64,000 bases of DNA from Anaerovorax odorimutans (GCF_024459955.1 NZ_JANFXK010000003.1:202023-266022); one strand, 5' to 3'. Counted from the stretch's first letter, positions 7,865-17,625 are shown. Notes: generated by a model not told the origin, from the sequence alone. Made by a program: numbers and translations.

Positions 7865-9238
7865 CTACTTCAGATCATACTCCACCAACTTATTAAACAA
7901 CTGCCGCCTGGATATATCCAATATCTCCGCAACCTTATTCATATCCTTCGGGTAACGTTCCAAAAGGCCTTCGATATATTCCTTTTCCACCTTGCTGCGG
8001 TAATCCCGCAAAGAAACCGTATAATCGATTTCCGCTGCTGCTGCAGCCGGGCGGTAATTCTGATTCTTGACCACATCCGATGGAAGGTACTCCTCGAGAA
8101 TTTCCCCCTTTTCCGAAAGAACCACAAGCCGCTCGATAATGTTTTTTAATTCGCGGACATTGCCCGGGTAATGGTATCCGTTGAGCAGCTCGCTGACTCT
8201 CGGCTCGACATTGGATATGACCTTATTCATTTCCCTCTGGTACTTATCGAAAAAGTATTCGATGAACAGCGGAATATCTTCCGGGCGATCGCGGAGCGGA
8301 GGCAGTTCCAGAACAATGGTACTGATCCGGTAAAACAGATCGTCTCTAAAGCAGCCGTCGCTCATATCCTGCTGTAAATTGTGATTGGTCGCCGTAATCA
8401 GGCGAAAATCCACATTGATGGGCGTGCTGCTGCCCATCCGGTAGATCTGCTTGTTTTCAATAGCCTTCAAAAGTTTTGCCTGCAGATTGATGGAAACGCC
8501 GCCGATCTCATCCAAAAACAGAGTTCCGTCGTTGGATGCTTCAAAGAGTCCGATCCGACGCTTGTCCGCGCCGGTAAAAGCCCCCTTTTCATGGCCGAAC
8601 AGTTCGGATTCCAGAATGGATTCCGACAGAGCCTGACAGTTCAGTTCCATAAAGTTAGCGTCACACCGCTTGCTCTTTTGATGGATAAAGGAAGCCAGCA
8701 CCTCTTTTCCTGCCCCGGACTCTCCGAGGATCAAAATATTGGAATCGCTTTGAGCCGCCCTCTCCGCCAGTTCCAGCATCTGCCGGTACTTTTTATTCTG
8801 GCTTTCCAGCATGAACTTTCCATTGACCTTCTCCTTGAGAATCGCATTATCTCTGCGGATTTTCTTTGTATCCCGGATTTTGCGAATCTCCAGAAACAGC
8901 TCTTCCGGATCTCTTCCCTTAGTAACATACGTATACGCTCCGGCCTTCATGGCATCCACGGCTTTTTCAATGGTCCCGTGGGCTGTCAGCATGATTACTT
9001 CCGTATCGTACTCCCGCTTCTTGATCTCTTCCAAAAGCTGGCGCCCGTCCATCACCGGCATGCACAGATCCGTAATCACCAGATCAAAGGGCTTTTTCTC
9101 CAGTCTTTTCACCGCTTCCTCACCGTTTCCGCAGGTATCCACCTTGTAGCCCTTTCCGGTTAGAATCATTTTCAGCACATCGCAATAGTCTTTTTCATCA
9201 TCAACTACTAAAATATTAAAATTATTACCTTTACTCAA
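7865..9238 (-). CDS. Sigma54-dependent response regulator (NtrC/AtoC type)
   Basis: The 457-residue protein has a receiver domain (1-120) with Asp13, Asp14 and phospho-acceptor Asp57 in DLVITDLCMP. An AAA+ sigma54 activation domain (about 140-385) follows, with Walker A GESGAGKE at 172-179, GAFTGA at 219-224 and an ELPPLRDRPEDIP segment. The C-terminal Fis-type helix-turn-helix ends ISRRQLFNKLVEYDLK. Such proteins remodel sigma54 RNA polymerase at -24/-12 promoters. Its start overlaps the kinase stop by 8 bases, so they form a two-component pair. Likely targets are the -24/-12 promoters at 15736 and 17517, which share a candidate upstream site. That target assignment is inference. Confidence 0.92.
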   Translation of the reverse strand: MSKGNNFNILVVDDEKDYCDVLKMILTGKGYKVDTCGNGEEAVKRLEKKPFDLVITDLCMPVMDGRQLLEEIKKREYDTEVIMLTAHGTIEKAVDAMKAGAYTYVTKGRDPEELFLEIRKIRDTKKIRRDNAILKEKVNGKFMLESQNKKYRQMLELAERAAQSDSNILILGESGAGKEVLASFIHQKSKRCDANFMELNCQALSESILESELFGHEKGAFTGADKRRIGLFEASNDGTLFLDEIGGVSINLQAKLLKAIENKQIYRMGSSTPINVDFRLITATNHNLQQDMSDGCFRDDLFYRISTIVLELPPLRDRPEDIPLFIEYFFDKYQREMNKVISNVEPRVSELLNGYHYPGNVRELKNIIERLVVLSEKGEILEEYLPSDVVKNQNYRPAAAAAEIDYTVSLRDYRSKVEKEYIEGLLERYPKDMNKVAEILDISRRQLFNKLVEYDLK

Positions 9239-11201
9239 GATTATCTTCCTCCGTTCTGATCGGCAGAATCACCTTAAAGGTGGTTCCTTCTCCCACTTTG
9301 CTGTCAACTTTGATTTCTCCATTCATCTTTTGCACTTCATTGTATACGATGTAGAGGCCCAGTCCGTTTCCTTCCGTCATACTCTTCGTAGTAAAGAAAG
9401 GATTGAAGATATCTTTTATGATGTCTTCCTCGATTCCTGTTCCCGTATCCTGTACCTCCACATAGAATTCATCTTCTGTCCGATAAATCTCTATGGTCAG
9501 CTGTCCCATCTGGTCCATAGCATCAATGGCATTGGACACCAGATTAATAAAAATCATGTCAAAGGATTCCACAGCCATTTTCACCTGAAAATCCTCGCCG
9601 CACCGGACAAAGATGCCGATCTGTTTCTTTTTCATCATTCCCTTGTTGAGAGAAATGACTGAGCTGATATGTTCTTTTATATATACTTCCTGAACCTGCT
9701 TCTTTGATATACGGGAAAAATTCAACAGATTGTCGATGATGTTCCCCGCCGTATCCACGGATTTTTCAATAACCTGTACGGCCTGTGACTGGGATTCTTC
9801 ATCCTTCATGTTTTTGAGAACATAACAGTAGTTGCGGATCACTCCCAGAGGATTGCGGATTTCATGGGCTACGCCTGCCGCCAGCTGGCCTACTGCGATC
9901 ATCTTATTATCCTGCAGCATCTGGCGCTCAGCCATTCTCTCCCGCGTCACATCACTGGCCATGAAGAGCAGTTTTTCCGTTTCCCCCTTGGGATTCAGTA
10001 TCGGAAAAATATTCACTTCTAATATGTGATTCTTCAATGTAAGCTCCCTGGAAGTCCCCCTGCCCGTGTCCCTGGTATCCGCCAGCATTGTTTCCAGGGT
10101 TTTCTCCAATTCAGACGGCAGCTCCAGCGCTTCGGCAATGGTACTCCCCATAACCTGGCGGTTCACATATCCAAGAAAGGCTTTATTGATATCCAGAATG
10201 GCCCCCTCTGGAGTCAGCTCGGCCATGTAATAGGAAACGCCGTTGAATGTAGTCTGCATCTCCTGTTTACTGGCTGTCAGCTGGTTCATCCGCTCTGTCA
10301 GCTCATTGTACAAATTCTTATTGGATTGGTAATAAAAGAAGAAAGCACAGAACACTGCGGCAAAAACAATAATCAGAAGCGCGGCGGCGTCCTTATACCT
10401 GCCTTCCTGCACAAGCGGATCTCCAATCCCAAACCAATGTTCCTGAGCCCGTCCCATCAGAACTCTGGTATCCGCATTTTTAATGCATTGATTCAAAATA
10501 CTGTAGAGCGCATGATCCTGATTGTCCGTCATAATGCATACATTGCTCTTATACAGACTGGCATACATATCCACGTATTTATCGGCAATGCCTCTGCTGT
10601 CCAGCGCGGCTACTATAGCCGACTGATCTCCGATAATGCAGTCCATCTTTTTCTTTTCCGCCACTTTTATGGCCTCGTCAATGGAATCCACTTCTTCCAG
10701 TATGATTGCTTTCCCGTCATAGGAAATTGTTCGCTTTTCCTCGTTTGTAAACTGCCCCTTGATGCAGACGCCGGTGAGACTTTTTTTGGACAAACTGCTC
10801 CCATGGTTTACAAACAGAGTGCCGGTTATCTGAAACAGAGGCGCGGTAAAATTCACTTCATCAATCTGTGCCCGAAGCTCTTCGTCCACAAGGACAATCT
10901 CAGCATCCGCCGCTTCCTGCCCTTTTTTAACCAGCCTTATCCCCAGGCCCGACGGTGCCATTATAGATTGGATGTATTCCTGCAGGAAACCCTTTTGCAG
11001 ATATTCCAGATCCTCCGATACGGCCAGTACCGCCTCTTTCTTTTCCTTGATATAATGAAGCTCCATCTGGTTCAGCGGCAATTTGCTGCTTTTATCGGGA
11101 GAAATGCGATAGGAATCTGAGGCTGCGGAATAAAAGACCATTGCCAGAATCGCCGCCAGAAGAATAACGACAAATGTCACTTCTTTTCCTCGTTTTTTCA
11201 T
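9231..11201 (-). CDS. Membrane histidine kinase with extracellular solute-binding-like sensor and PAS domain
   Basis: The 656-residue kinase has a first membrane helix at about 8-26 and an extracellular region of about 240 residues resembling family-3 solute-binding proteins (LEYLQKGFLQEYIQSIMAPS, then two lobes). A second helix lies at about 276-298, followed by a short coiled coil, a PAS domain (about 315-425) and a HisKA domain with phospho-acceptor His446 in VAHEIRNPLG. The HATPase domain shows N (LVSNAIDAM), G1 (DTGTGI) and G2 (EGNGLGL) boxes. The sensor probably binds an amino acid or related carboxylate outside the cell. The ATG follows the upstream permease stop directly, so permease, kinase and regulator are one operon. 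Confidence 0.9.
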   Translation of the reverse strand: MKKRGKEVTFVVILLAAILAMVFYSAASDSYRISPDKSSKLPLNQMELHYIKEKKEAVLAVSEDLEYLQKGFLQEYIQSIMAPSGLGIRLVKKGQEAADAEIVLVDEELRAQIDEVNFTAPLFQITGTLFVNHGSSLSKKSLTGVCIKGQFTNEEKRTISYDGKAIILEEVDSIDEAIKVAEKKKMDCIIGDQSAIVAALDSRGIADKYVDMYASLYKSNVCIMTDNQDHALYSILNQCIKNADTRVLMGRAQEHWFGIGDPLVQEGRYKDAAALLIIVFAAVFCAFFFYYQSNKNLYNELTERMNQLTASKQEMQTTFNGVSYYMAELTPEGAILDINKAFLGYVNRQVMGSTIAEALELPSELEKTLETMLADTRDTGRGTSRELTLKNHILEVNIFPILNPKGETEKLLFMASDVTRERMAERQMLQDNKMIAVGQLAAGVAHEIRNPLGVIRNYCYVLKNMKDEESQSQAVQVIEKSVDTAGNIIDNLLNFSRISKKQVQEVYIKEHISSVISLNKGMMKKKQIGIFVRCGEDFQVKMAVESFDMIFINLVSNAIDAMDQMGQLTIEIYRTEDEFYVEVQDTGTGIEEDIIKDIFNPFFTTKSMTEGNGLGLYIVYNEVQKMNGEIKVDSKVGEGTTFKVILPIRTEEDNLE

Positions 11202-12623
11202 CTATTCTCCCCTCCTCGCCAGCTTTTCACCGAAGATCAGAAGTTCTCTTTCCTGCCTTCCAATCTTGCCGAATTCTCTTTTGGCCAGAGCAGCCATAAC
11301 GATTCCCAAAAGCATCCACACTCCCAGCAATATCATTTCATCCAGAGAATTGGCGTTTGTCAGAGTATCCTGAACATAAATAATGAAATAGAGGATTGCG
11401 ATAACCGTAATGGAGATTCCCAGCGGAAGTCCGAATTTAACCTTAAAAGGTCTGGACAGCTGCGGTTCTTTTATCCTCAGTATCACGAAAGAAAGGCATA
11501 CCCAGCAGTAGCCGAACAGCGAACAGAAGGCGCTGATATCCACAAACCAGATCAGTGCGTTCTTTCCCAGCAGCGGCGCTGCGATACATACGCCTCCCAC
11601 CAAAATCGTCGCAGTCCAGGGTGTCTTATATTTAGGGTGGACCCATCCAAATATCTCCGGCAGCATCTTAGCCCGTCCCATGGCAAAGAGCAGCCGGGTC
11701 GCTCCCATAAAAAATCCGTTCCAGGAAGTCAGCACTCCCAGCACGCCTCCAAAGATCAATATCGTACCCAGCGTATCGTCACCATAGGCGTAAGCGATCA
11801 CATCCGCGGCAGGGATCGTCCCCGACATGCGGATTTCCACAGGCGCTGACAGAGCCAGACCAACGATGATAATCATGTAATAGACAACGCTGAAAATGAT
11901 GCAGACCAGAACCATCTTTCCGATTCCCCTGGGCGGGATGTTCATTTCTTCCGCGGACTGCGGAATCACGTCAAAACCGATCAGCATGGCGGGAATCATC
12001 AGAAACACATAGATAAACCCATCCAGTGAGCGAAAATTATCGCCTATATTGTCAATACTGCCGAAGGTAAAGCCTCCGAACAGCAGCATCAGGGCCACGA
12101 TCATCACCGCAGCGGTGGCCATAACCTGAAAGATAATGGCCGGCCTGGTGGCAAAGAGATTCAGCAGCAGCATGATAACCGCCCCGATCATACCGATAAT
12201 GGCCCAGGAAATATGTACCGTATATCCGGCAATGTCCCAAAGAGGCAGAAATTGTCCTACCGGGAACATCGCATCCAGCGCCGTAGCCAGCGCGATGCCT
12301 TCCCAGGCGGCAACTCCCAGATAGGCCAGCGCCATGACCCAGCCTACCATCCAGGCGGCTTTGGCTCCCATCGCTCTGTATACGTATACCACTTCTCCGC
12401 CGGCCAGCGGCAGAGCGGAAGTAAGCTCTCCGTAGGCTCCGCCGACCCCCATAATGATAAGGGCCCCAATTATAAAGGCGATGATCGTTCCCCAGAATCC
12501 TGCCTGCGTCAGCCAGGTAGTGGCGAGCATGACCCAGCTCCAGCCCACCATCGTACCGAAGCCGATAGCCAGAATGTCCGTCCGTCCCAGAACCCTGCTC
12601 AAACTGTTGCGATTATTTTCCAT
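11202..12623 (-). CDS. APC-family amino acid permease, first gene of the two-component operon
   Basis: The 473-residue protein has about 12 membrane segments and an APC consensus start, ILAIGFGTMVGWSWVML, then ELTSALPLAGGEVVYVYRAMG. It is related to, but clearly more diverged than, the two permeases at 12719 and 15891. It lies directly before the kinase and response-regulator genes, with no gap to the kinase. It may work as a co-sensor or supply the sensed solute. The substrate is not evident from sequence; neighbours suggest an amino acid such as GABA or glutamate. A sigma70-like promoter sits about 60 bases upstream. Confidence 0.88.
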   Translation of the reverse strand: MENNRNSLSRVLGRTDILAIGFGTMVGWSWVMLATTWLTQAGFWGTIIAFIIGALIIMGVGGAYGELTSALPLAGGEVVYVYRAMGAKAAWMVGWVMALAYLGVAAWEGIALATALDAMFPVGQFLPLWDIAGYTVHISWAIIGMIGAVIMLLLNLFATRPAIIFQVMATAAVMIVALMLLFGGFTFGSIDNIGDNFRSLDGFIYVFLMIPAMLIGFDVIPQSAEEMNIPPRGIGKMVLVCIIFSVVYYMIIIVGLALSAPVEIRMSGTIPAADVIAYAYGDDTLGTILIFGGVLGVLTSWNGFFMGATRLLFAMGRAKMLPEIFGWVHPKYKTPWTATILVGGVCIAAPLLGKNALIWFVDISAFCSLFGYCWVCLSFVILRIKEPQLSRPFKVKFGLPLGISITVIAILYFIIYVQDTLTNANSLDEMILLGVWMLLGIVMAALAKREFGKIGRQERELLIFGEKLARRGE

Positions 12624-12682
12624 ACGGTTCTCCGTGTCGTTGATTATAATAAATAAGGCAGCGGGCTTTTGCCCACTACCCT

Positions 12683-12710
12683 ATTATACTTAATTTCGCT
12701 TGCTATTGAA
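12683..12710 (-). promoter_or_regulatory. Sigma70-like promoter of the permease-kinase-regulator operon
   Basis: A minus-strand TATAAT (12683-12688) is preceded by a weak TTCAAT (12705-12710) at 16 bases. Downstream, AGTGGGCAAAAGCCCGCT can form a small hairpin in the leader. Expression from a housekeeping promoter would make the sigma54 activator independent of itself. Confidence 0.5.
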
Positions 12711-12718
12711 AGGAATAA

Positions 12719-14161
12719 CTAAAATCTCTTGTAGTCGTCTCCAAACATCTGGTATTCAACCTCTGCCTTGGAAGCTTTACCGTTAGCAGAAACTTTATTG
12801 GCAATAAAGAGGATGATTCCCAGTACGATCCATCCGCCTACCAGTGCCCATTCGATGCCTGTCAGAGGTGTCGGGCTGTAGATCGGCAGATAGAGGGATG
12901 CCATGAACAGCGCAACTGCTACTGCCAGCACGCCTACCAGCATTCCGCCCTTGATCTTGAACGGTCTGTCCAGTTCCGGCTCCTTCTTTCTGATAATCAG
13001 GAAGGACAGGGATACCATGAAGTACGCTACTACCGTACCGAAGGCAGCTGCGTCTACGAACCATACCAGAGCGCTCTTGCCGAGCAGCGGTGACAGAATT
13101 GTGATAACGCCTACCAGCAGTACAGCTGCTGTCGGAGAACCGTATTTCGGATGAACCTTACCAAAGATAGCCGGCAGCATGTGAGCTCTTGCCATAGAGA
13201 AGATAACTCTGGACGCGCCTACGATAAATCCGTTCCAGGAAGTTAAGATACCGCACATCGCCGCGATAATCATCAGCTTGCCGAATACCGGATGTCCCAG
13301 TGCGTATGCAAAACAGTTGGCTACAGGAACCGCGTTCGGGTCGTTTACAAATCCGGTCCGGATCGCTTCCGGTGCGGAAAGGGCAACGCCCAGGATCATG
13401 ATCATGTACCAAGCCGCAGCCATGCTGATGGCAATAATCATAACTTTACCGATCTTGTTCAGCGGCATATTCATTTCTTCAGCAGCCTGCGGGATTACGT
13501 CGAATCCTACGAACATAGCAGGTACTGCCAGAACTACAGCTACAAAACCTTTTCCGTCTGTGAAAGAAGGAATCATATTGCTGATGTCGCCTTTGATAGC
13601 GCCTGTGCAGAAGAACGCGATACCGCCGATAGCCATAGCGATTGTCGCAGTTGTCTGGAATACAGCGGAAGCCTTTGCTCCTCTATAGTTGATAAAGGTC
13701 ATGATAACGGCGCCAATGCAGCCGATCAGCAGGAACATTCCAGTAACGTCCGATCCCTGAACCGTGTAAAGTGTACCCAGATCCGGCAGAATGCCGCCGA
13801 ACAGGAATCCCAGCGCGTTGGAAAGCGCAGGTCCCTCCCAGGCCGCTACGCCTAAGTATGCCAGAGTGATCATCCATCCTGTAAACCAGGAAGCGTTGTA
13901 TCCCATCGCTCTGTACGAGAATACCAGCTCGCCACCTGCCAGCGGAAGGGCAGGTGTCAGTTCTGCGTAGGTAAGGCCTACGAATATCGCCATTACGCCG
14001 CCCAGCGCAAAGGCCAAAATTGCTCCCACAACTCCTCCGTTGTGTACCCATGTGCCTGCCAGCATGATCCAGCCCCAGCCGATCATTGTACCGAAAGCCA
14101 GTGCCAGAACGTCCTTCATGTTGAGGGACTTCTGAAGTTCTTGTCTTCCTCCTTGACTCAT
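12719..14161 (-). CDS. APC-family permease, candidate GABA transporter (gabT operon)
   Basis: The 480-residue membrane protein has about 12 hydrophobic segments. It is a close paralogue of the 15891-17336 permease: the first 36 residues are the same except one (T/S), and both end with a KYKRF or DYKRF tail. The GTMIGWGWIMLAG helix and AELTPALPLAGGELVFSYRA loop are typical of the APC family. It lies 140 bases downstream of gabT in the same direction, with a stable hairpin but no promoter visible between them. It is therefore probably read from the gabT sigma54 promoter. Transport of GABA is inferred from this pairing only. Confidence 0.88.
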   Translation of the reverse strand: MSQGGRQELQKSLNMKDVLALAFGTMIGWGWIMLAGTWVHNGGVVGAILAFALGGVMAIFVGLTYAELTPALPLAGGELVFSYRAMGYNASWFTGWMITLAYLGVAAWEGPALSNALGFLFGGILPDLGTLYTVQGSDVTGMFLLIGCIGAVIMTFINYRGAKASAVFQTTATIAMAIGGIAFFCTGAIKGDISNMIPSFTDGKGFVAVVLAVPAMFVGFDVIPQAAEEMNMPLNKIGKVMIIAISMAAAWYMIMILGVALSAPEAIRTGFVNDPNAVPVANCFAYALGHPVFGKLMIIAAMCGILTSWNGFIVGASRVIFSMARAHMLPAIFGKVHPKYGSPTAAVLLVGVITILSPLLGKSALVWFVDAAAFGTVVAYFMVSLSFLIIRKKEPELDRPFKIKGGMLVGVLAVAVALFMASLYLPIYSPTPLTGIEWALVGGWIVLGIILFIANKVSANGKASKAEVEYQMFGDDYKRF

Positions 14162-14210
14162 AATTACTCTCTCCTTTGTTCAAATACAAATTATAAAATA
14201 TGATTGCTGG

Positions 14211-14240
14211 AGGCAGGCGCAATCAAACTGCGCCCTGCCT
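14211..14240 (-). other. Intercistronic hairpin between gabT and the permease
   Basis: AGGCAGGCGCA (14211-14221) pairs with TGCGCCCTGCCT (14229-14240), with one bulged base and a 7-base loop. No U-run follows on the minus strand. It may attenuate or protect the gabT transcript rather than end it. Confidence 0.55.
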
Positions 14241-14301
14241 CAAAATAATTAATCTTCGTGTATGTTCGTTTTTTCTTATTACCGCGGACAATAGTAATTG
14301 A

Positions 14302-15651
14302 TTATAAGCATTCCTTGATTGCTTCTTCGTAGATTTCAAGACCAGCGTCGATCTGAGCGTCTGTTACGCACAGAGGGCACAGGAAACGAATTACGTTGTT
14401 GTATGTACCGGCTGCTTCCAGGATCAGACCCTTCTTAACTGCTGCGCTTACGATGTTGGCTACCAGATCAGCTGCCGGAGTCTTCTTCGCTCTGTCTGTT
14501 ACGAATTCAATACCCATCATGCAGCCTGTTCCTCTGATGTCGCCTATTACGTCATACTTTTCTTTCCATTCGTTGAACTTAGCTGTGCATTTTTCTGCGA
14601 TTGCTCTTGCCTTTGCCGGATAGTCTTCTTTTGTCATAACGTCGATTACCTGCAGTGCCGCCGCGCAGGATACCGGGTTACCGCAGTATGTACCGCCGAT
14701 GGTTCCGGCTGTTACTGCGTCCATGATCTCAGCGCTTGCTGTTACTGCTGACAGAGGAAGTCCGCCTGCGATGGATTTCGCTGTTGTCATGATGTCAGGA
14801 GCGCATCCTGCTTCTTTGAAGTATTCGGACGCGAACATTCTTCCGGATCTTGCCCAGCCGGACTGTACTTCGTCTGTGATCATCAGGATTCCGTTGTCGT
14901 CGCAGATCTTTCTTACTGCCTTAACCCATTCGATCGGAGCCGGAATGAATCCGCCTTCGCCCTGTACCGGTTCGAATACGATAGCAGCCGTAGCGTCTTT
15001 CGGTGTTGCTTCGATAAAGACTTCTTCCAGCTTGCCTACATAGAATTCGATGGCTTCTTCTTCGCTCATGCCTTCCGGTCTTCTGTAAAGGTTCGGGAAT
15101 TCTGCCCGGTAGATGCCGTCAGGGAAAGGTCCCATGCCGATGGCATATGCTTTCTTAGCGGTCATGGCCATGGTCATCTGCGTTCTTCCGTGGAAAGCGC
15201 CTGTGAATACGATGATGTTCGGTCTTCCGGTAGCGCTCTTAGCAATTTTTACCGCGTTCTCGTCAGCTTCCGCTCCGGAGTTTACGAACATGGTCTTTTT
15301 CTTGTCGCCTTTTACCGGCACGATTTCGTTCATCTTTTCTGCCAGCTCGATGTACCTCTCATGCGTTGTGATGTTCATCATTGCATGGAAGTATTTTTCG
15401 GACTGCTCTTTTACAGCGTCGATCAGCTGAGGATTGCTGTATCCGATGTTCAGTACGCCTACTCCGCCAACCCAGTCTAAGATCAGGTTGCCGTCCACGT
15501 CTTCGATCATTGCGCCTTCTCCGCGTTTAATAACCAGCGGATATCCGCACTTAATCGCGTTTGGAATCGCGGCCTCTCTTCTGGCAATGATTTCCTTTGC
15601 CTTAGGGCCAGGCAGCGGAGTCACGATTTTAGGTAGTGCTTCTCTTAACAT
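14302..15651 (-). CDS. gabT: 4-aminobutyrate aminotransferase
   Basis: This 449-residue class-III PLP aminotransferase transfers the amino group of GABA to 2-oxoglutarate, giving succinate semialdehyde. It is the first step of GABA fermentation. NSGAEADENAVKIAK (124-138) and GAFHGRT (151-157) bind the cofactor phosphate. Asp260 in MITDEVQSGW pairs with the pyridine nitrogen, and Lys292 in TTAKSIAGG is the Schiff-base lysine. The length fits bacterial GabT. A GAAGGAGGG site precedes the ATG, and a -24/-12 sigma54 promoter lies about 85 bases upstream. The remaining pathway enzymes are at 26-30.6 kb. A related omega-amino acid (5-aminovalerate, beta-alanine) is an alternative substrate. Confidence 0.9.
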   Translation of the reverse strand: MLREALPKIVTPLPGPKAKEIIARREAAIPNAIKCGYPLVIKRGEGAMIEDVDGNLILDWVGGVGVLNIGYSNPQLIDAVKEQSEKYFHAMMNITTHERYIELAEKMNEIVPVKGDKKKTMFVNSGAEADENAVKIAKSATGRPNIIVFTGAFHGRTQMTMAMTAKKAYAIGMGPFPDGIYRAEFPNLYRRPEGMSEEEAIEFYVGKLEEVFIEATPKDATAAIVFEPVQGEGGFIPAPIEWVKAVRKICDDNGILMITDEVQSGWARSGRMFASEYFKEAGCAPDIMTTAKSIAGGLPLSAVTASAEIMDAVTAGTIGGTYCGNPVSCAAALQVIDVMTKEDYPAKARAIAEKCTAKFNEWKEKYDVIGDIRGTGCMMGIEFVTDRAKKTPAADLVANIVSAAVKKGLILEAAGTYNNVIRFLCPLCVTDAQIDAGLEIYEEAIKECL

Positions 15652-15735
15652 TTTGTTCCCTCCTTCGAGTTTTCTCTATGAAACCTGATCCGTATTTCGG
15701 CAGGCCTCACGATCATATAACTATGTTTAATAAAT

Positions 15736-15751
15736 ACAAGAACCATGCCAT
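15736..15751 (-). promoter_or_regulatory. Sigma54 (-24/-12) promoter of gabT
   Basis: The minus strand reads TGGCATGGTTCTTGTA. Against the consensus TGGCACG-N4-TTGCA the GG doublet and TTG are in register, with C to T at two positions. It is nearly identical to the site at 17517-17532. Confidence 0.75.
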
Positions 15752-15870
15752 AGTTAAAAACTTAACATATATTTTCTGTCGAAAGCCGGCGGAAACTGTT
15801 GAAATTTACACACCGGCTAAATTTTATTTTTCTGAAAATTGAACGATCACATTTTTTCCGTTACAAGCAG

Positions 15871-15889
15871 TCCGGAAATTTTTTTCCGA
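15871..15889. promoter_or_regulatory. Candidate upstream activator site, TCGGAAAAAAATTTCC motif
   Basis: TCGGAAAAAAATTTCCGGA on the minus strand is an imperfect palindrome about 120-140 bases upstream of the gabT -24 element, a normal distance for a sigma54 activator. The same 16-base core recurs upstream of the other sigma54 promoter at 17629-17645. It also sits just after the permease stop at 15891, so a role in the 3' end is possible. Confidence 0.5.
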
Positions 15890-15890
15890 G

Positions 15891-17336
15891 CTAGAATCTC
15901 TTATATTTGTCACCAAACATCTGGAATTCAATTTCAGCCTCGCTTGCTTTGCCGTTTTTGCCGAATTTGTTGAAGATAAACAGAATGATCCCCAGGACGA
16001 TCCATCCGCCCACAAGACACCATTCGATCGGTTTTAACGGCGACGGGCTGTAAATCGGCAGATACAGGGATACCATAAACAAGGCTACCCCTACGGCCAA
16101 TATGCCGACCAGAATTCCTGCTCTCCTGACTTTGAAAGGACGTTCCAGCTGCGGCTCTTTTTTCCTGAGAATCAGATAGGACAAAGATACCATGAAGTAT
16201 GCCACAACCGTACCGAACGCCGCTGCGTTTACAAACCAGCTGAGAGCGCTCTTTCCAAGCAGCGGTGAGAGTATTGTGATAAGGCCTACCAGCAGAATCG
16301 CCGCTGTCGGAGATCCATACTTAGGATGAACTTTTTCAAATACTTTCGGCAGCATGTGCGCCCTTGCCATGGAAAAGATTACTCTGGATGCTCCTACGAT
16401 GAAGCCGTTCCATGATGTCAGGATACCGCACATTGCCGCGATAATCATAATCTTTCCAAATACGGGAGTACCCATCGCATAAGCCCAGGCGTTTGCTACA
16501 GGTACGCTGTCTGGGTCTGCGTTGTAGCCTGCAAGCACATCTCCCGGAGTGGATAATGCCGTTCCCAAAATCATAATAATATACCATGTGGCTGCCATAA
16601 CAATCGCGATGATCATTACTTTACCGATCTTTCCCAGCGGGATATTCATTTCTTCAGCAGCCTGCGGGATTACATCAAACCCTACAAACATTGCAGGCAC
16701 TGCCAGAACAACAGCTACAAACCCCGTTCCGTCTGTGAACATCGGCTGCATGTTTTCCAGGCTTCCGGTCGCCGTTCCCGATACGAAAAAAGCGATTCCT
16801 CCGATTGCCATGGCTATGGTCGCCGTTGTCTGGAAGATGGCGGAGGCCTTGGCTCCTCTGTAGTTGAGCACCGTCATGATGACTGCTCCCACACATCCGA
16901 TCACTAAAAATATCCCTGTTACTTCCGAGCCCTGAAGCTCGTATAATGTACCTAATTTAGGAAGCAATCCGCTGAACAGAAAGCTAAGCGCGTTTGCCAG
17001 CGCCGGACCCTCCCACGCGGCTACTCCGATGTAAGCCAGGGTAATCATCCACCCTGTAAACCAGGATGCGTTGTAACCCATCGCTCTGTAGGAAAATACC
17101 AGTTCACCGCCGGACAAAGGCAGCATTGGCGTCAGCTCCGCATAGGTCAAACCTACAAAGGTCGCCATTACTCCGCCCAGCACAAATGCTAAAATGGCGC
17201 CCATAGTTCCGCCGTTTCCTACCCAGGACCCGGCCAGCATGATCCAGCCCCAGCCAATCATCGTACCAAAAGCCAGCGCCAATACGTCTTTCATGTTCAG
17301 AGACTTTTGAAGTTCCTGTCTTCCTCCTTGACTCAT
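15891..17336 (-). CDS. APC-family permease, paralogue of 12719-14161
   Basis: The 481-residue protein has about 12 membrane helices. It opens with the same MSQGGRQELQKSLNMKDV segment as the 12719 permease and stays close to it throughout, including DVIPQAAEEMN and KYGSPTAA. The differences cluster in loops (for example residues 185-200 and 270-285), so substrate range may have shifted. It has its own sigma54 promoter about 180 bases upstream. It is separated from gabT by that gene's own promoter region, so uptake can be tuned separately from the aminotransferase. Recent duplication is inferred from similarity at the protein level. Confidence 0.88.
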   Translation of the reverse strand: MSQGGRQELQKSLNMKDVLALAFGTMIGWGWIMLAGSWVGNGGTMGAILAFVLGGVMATFVGLTYAELTPMLPLSGGELVFSYRAMGYNASWFTGWMITLAYIGVAAWEGPALANALSFLFSGLLPKLGTLYELQGSEVTGIFLVIGCVGAVIMTVLNYRGAKASAIFQTTATIAMAIGGIAFFVSGTATGSLENMQPMFTDGTGFVAVVLAVPAMFVGFDVIPQAAEEMNIPLGKIGKVMIIAIVMAATWYIIMILGTALSTPGDVLAGYNADPDSVPVANAWAYAMGTPVFGKIMIIAAMCGILTSWNGFIVGASRVIFSMARAHMLPKVFEKVHPKYGSPTAAILLVGLITILSPLLGKSALSWFVNAAAFGTVVAYFMVSLSYLILRKKEPQLERPFKVRRAGILVGILAVGVALFMVSLYLPIYSPSPLKPIEWCLVGGWIVLGIILFIFNKFGKNGKASEAEIEFQMFGDKYKRF

Positions 17337-17516
17337 AATGATTCCTCCTTGAAATACAAATAATTTAATAAGTTCACTAAAACAACTGTCTCCTCGTAAA
17401 TTGTTCTCGTGTTCTCCATAAATTACCTGAACAAGGCGTTTTTATGGCAGTTCCTTTTTTTGCGGCATTACCTCCCTCCCGTTAAAATTTTTATATTTAT
17501 TGCACTTATATATATG

Positions 17517-17532
17517 TACAAGAACCGTGCCA
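17517..17532 (-). promoter_or_regulatory. Sigma54 (-24/-12) promoter of the permease paralogue
   Basis: The minus strand reads TGGCACGGTTCTTGTA, matching the consensus TGGCACG-N4-TTGCA at every position except the C of GC, which is T. A leader of about 180 bases separates it from the ATG at 17336. I see no gene in the 400-base gap 17337-17737. Confidence 0.8.
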
Positions 17533-17625
17533 TCATTAAAAGTTTAACAAGCTTCACCCGTATTTCCCTTGCGGCGGAAGGGAATAAAGAATCTGTTAAT
17601 TCTGACATCATTCGCCGCAAATAGA

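Noticed and set aside
7154..7896. Several 90-190-residue open frames on both strands in the C-rich gap
   Set aside because: They repeat the same peptide because of the tandem DNA units, overlap each other in several frames, and have no ribosome sites.
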